Shown here in pieces: positions 63,358-64,000 of a DNA stretch of 64,000 nucleotides. Under the pieces are notes generated by a model that searched no databases, was not told where the DNA came from, and was given only the letters and a program-made list of their open reading frames with translations. This stretch comes from Bacteroidaceae bacterium (GTDB lineage: Bacteria; Bacteroidota; Bacteroidia; Bacteroidales; Bacteroidaceae): the NCBI GenBank assembly GCA_017461345.1, contig JAFTYP010000002.1, forward strand, positions 1-64,000, written 5' to 3'. The position numbers and the translations under genes were made by a program. Position 1 is the stretch's first letter, and each line of letters begins with the position of its first letter.

Positions 63358-64000
63358 TTAATCAATCTTGTAGAATTCTTCCCATCCGCGGCGTGGTGGC
63401 ATTCCGCTGAGCATAGCGTTTGCGAACTCGTTGTTTGTGAACTTCTTGGTGCGTGGGTCGAAGAAGAGTTGTGTGTTCAGGCGTTGTGCGATGACGCCGA
63501 GGCAGAATACCTGACAGAGTACGCCGGCAATCTGGAATGGTGAACGTGTCTTTTCGATTCCCTGGCATGCGCGGAGGAAGTTGACGTAGTGGTTGCTTGG
63601 GCTTTTGGGTACTTCGGGGAGTTTGTCCTTCATTGCTTCGGCTTTTTCCTTGGGGATGATTTCGAGTGTGCTGCCGTGGCTTGCTCCCTTGAATGTGAGG
63701 TCTCGGCCGTAGATTATCTTGCCGGGATTGAGTTTCAGTTTGGTGTATTCGCCTTGTCCGCTTGCGGGTATGCCATCGGCGAGTTTGCTTTCTCCGTATC
63801 CTTCGGGCAATGGTGGCTGGTTGTCTGTGCCGTCGTACCAGATGAGGTCGCATGGTGGCATGTTGCCGCGTGCGCCGAATCGGAATTCGATTGTGCTGGA
63901 GAAGGGGAAGAAGAACTCGTTGTGGTTCTTGGCGTACTTCATGTTGATTTCGTAGGGCAGTCCGAGGTTGAGGAACTCGTGTGCGGTGTCGATGAGGTGT
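63358..64000 (-). CDS. Gfo/Idh/MocA family oxidoreductase, C-terminal part
   Basis: The frame runs off the right edge; the visible 214 residues are the C-terminal alpha/beta domain (HEFLNLGLPYEINMKYAKNH, IEFRFGARGNMPP, WYDGTDNQPPLPEG, SPSNHYVNFLRACQGIEKTRSPFQIAG). Such proteins are often Tat-exported NAD(P)-dependent sugar oxidoreductases in Bacteroidetes. It ends 24 nt before the DUF1080 gene and is probably in the same operon. Confidence 0.87.
   Translation of the reverse strand, partial: HLIDTAHEFLNLGLPYEINMKYAKNHNEFFFPFSSTIEFRFGARGNMPPCDLIWYDGTDNQPPLPEGYGESKLADGIPASGQGEYTKLKLNPGKIIYGRDLTFKGASHGSTLEIIPKEKAEAMKDKLPEVPKSPSNHYVNFLRACQGIEKTRSPFQIAGVLCQVFCLGVIAQRLNTQLFFDPRTKKFTNNEFANAMLSGMPPRRGWEEFYKID

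Overview
The window looks like a chromosomal segment of a Bacteroidales bacterium, most likely Prevotellaceae or a close relative. Four things point there: repeated promoters of the Bacteroidetes type (TTTG, 19-20 bp spacer, TAnnTTTG); no Shine-Dalgarno-led starts; lineage-typical families (DUF3822, DUF2851, DUF2723/GT117, DUF2027, S46 dipeptidyl-peptidase, BspA-type leucine-rich repeats); and a glycan-degrading gene set (GH115, GH92, GH76, GH99-like). No insertion sequence, prophage, CRISPR array or rRNA operon was recognised. The one tRNA is tRNA-Val(TAC).

Layout. 0-4 kb: BspA-like LRR gene without a credible start, and a patatin. 4-10 kb: DEAD-box helicase, S46 peptidase and ATP-type PEP carboxykinase, the last with a 66-nt tandem repeat overlapping its stop. 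10-14 kb: rsmD, DUF3822, a membrane-anchored protein and a RecD-like helicase. 14-17 kb: dTDP-rhamnose genes rfbD-rfbC-rfbB. 17-23.4 kb: OmpA-family protein, then a CHASE2 membrane protein, a small FecR-like exported protein and an exported TPR-CHAT putative protease. 23.7-28.6 kb (minus): atypical QueG, polysaccharide deacetylase, DUF2723. 29-34 kb: tRNA-Val, MerR, alaS, GH99-like. 34-39 kb (minus): dapB-lepB-wbqC-rluA-like-PHP operon. 39-47.4 kb: DUF2851, thioesterase, dprA, greA, HIT, SGNH hydrolase, manC, a short DUF2027 protein and queA. 47.7-54.3 kb: tandem GH115 pair. 54.4-58.6 kb: helix-hairpin-helix protein, two NSS transporters, VanZ-like. 58.7-64 kb (minus): GH76, GH92, DUF1080 and a partial Gfo/Idh/MocA protein.

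The most unusual non-coding signal is two unrelated families of short palindromes, both set at exactly 22 nt. Family A (core GGTTAACC) occurs in seven intergenic arrays, usually of four units, and brackets the tRNA-Val gene. Family B (core CTGCAG within AACTTCT/AGAAGTT arms) occurs in three arrays, each between convergent genes, attached to a conserved flank. The most unusual protein signals are a QueG in which the four expected ligands of one Fe-S cluster are all replaced while the other four are kept, and the CHASE2/FecR-like/TPR-CHAT envelope module. Base composition of the plus strand also flips sharply between G/T-rich and A/C-rich blocks, with several boundaries inside genes in the 39-64 kb part.
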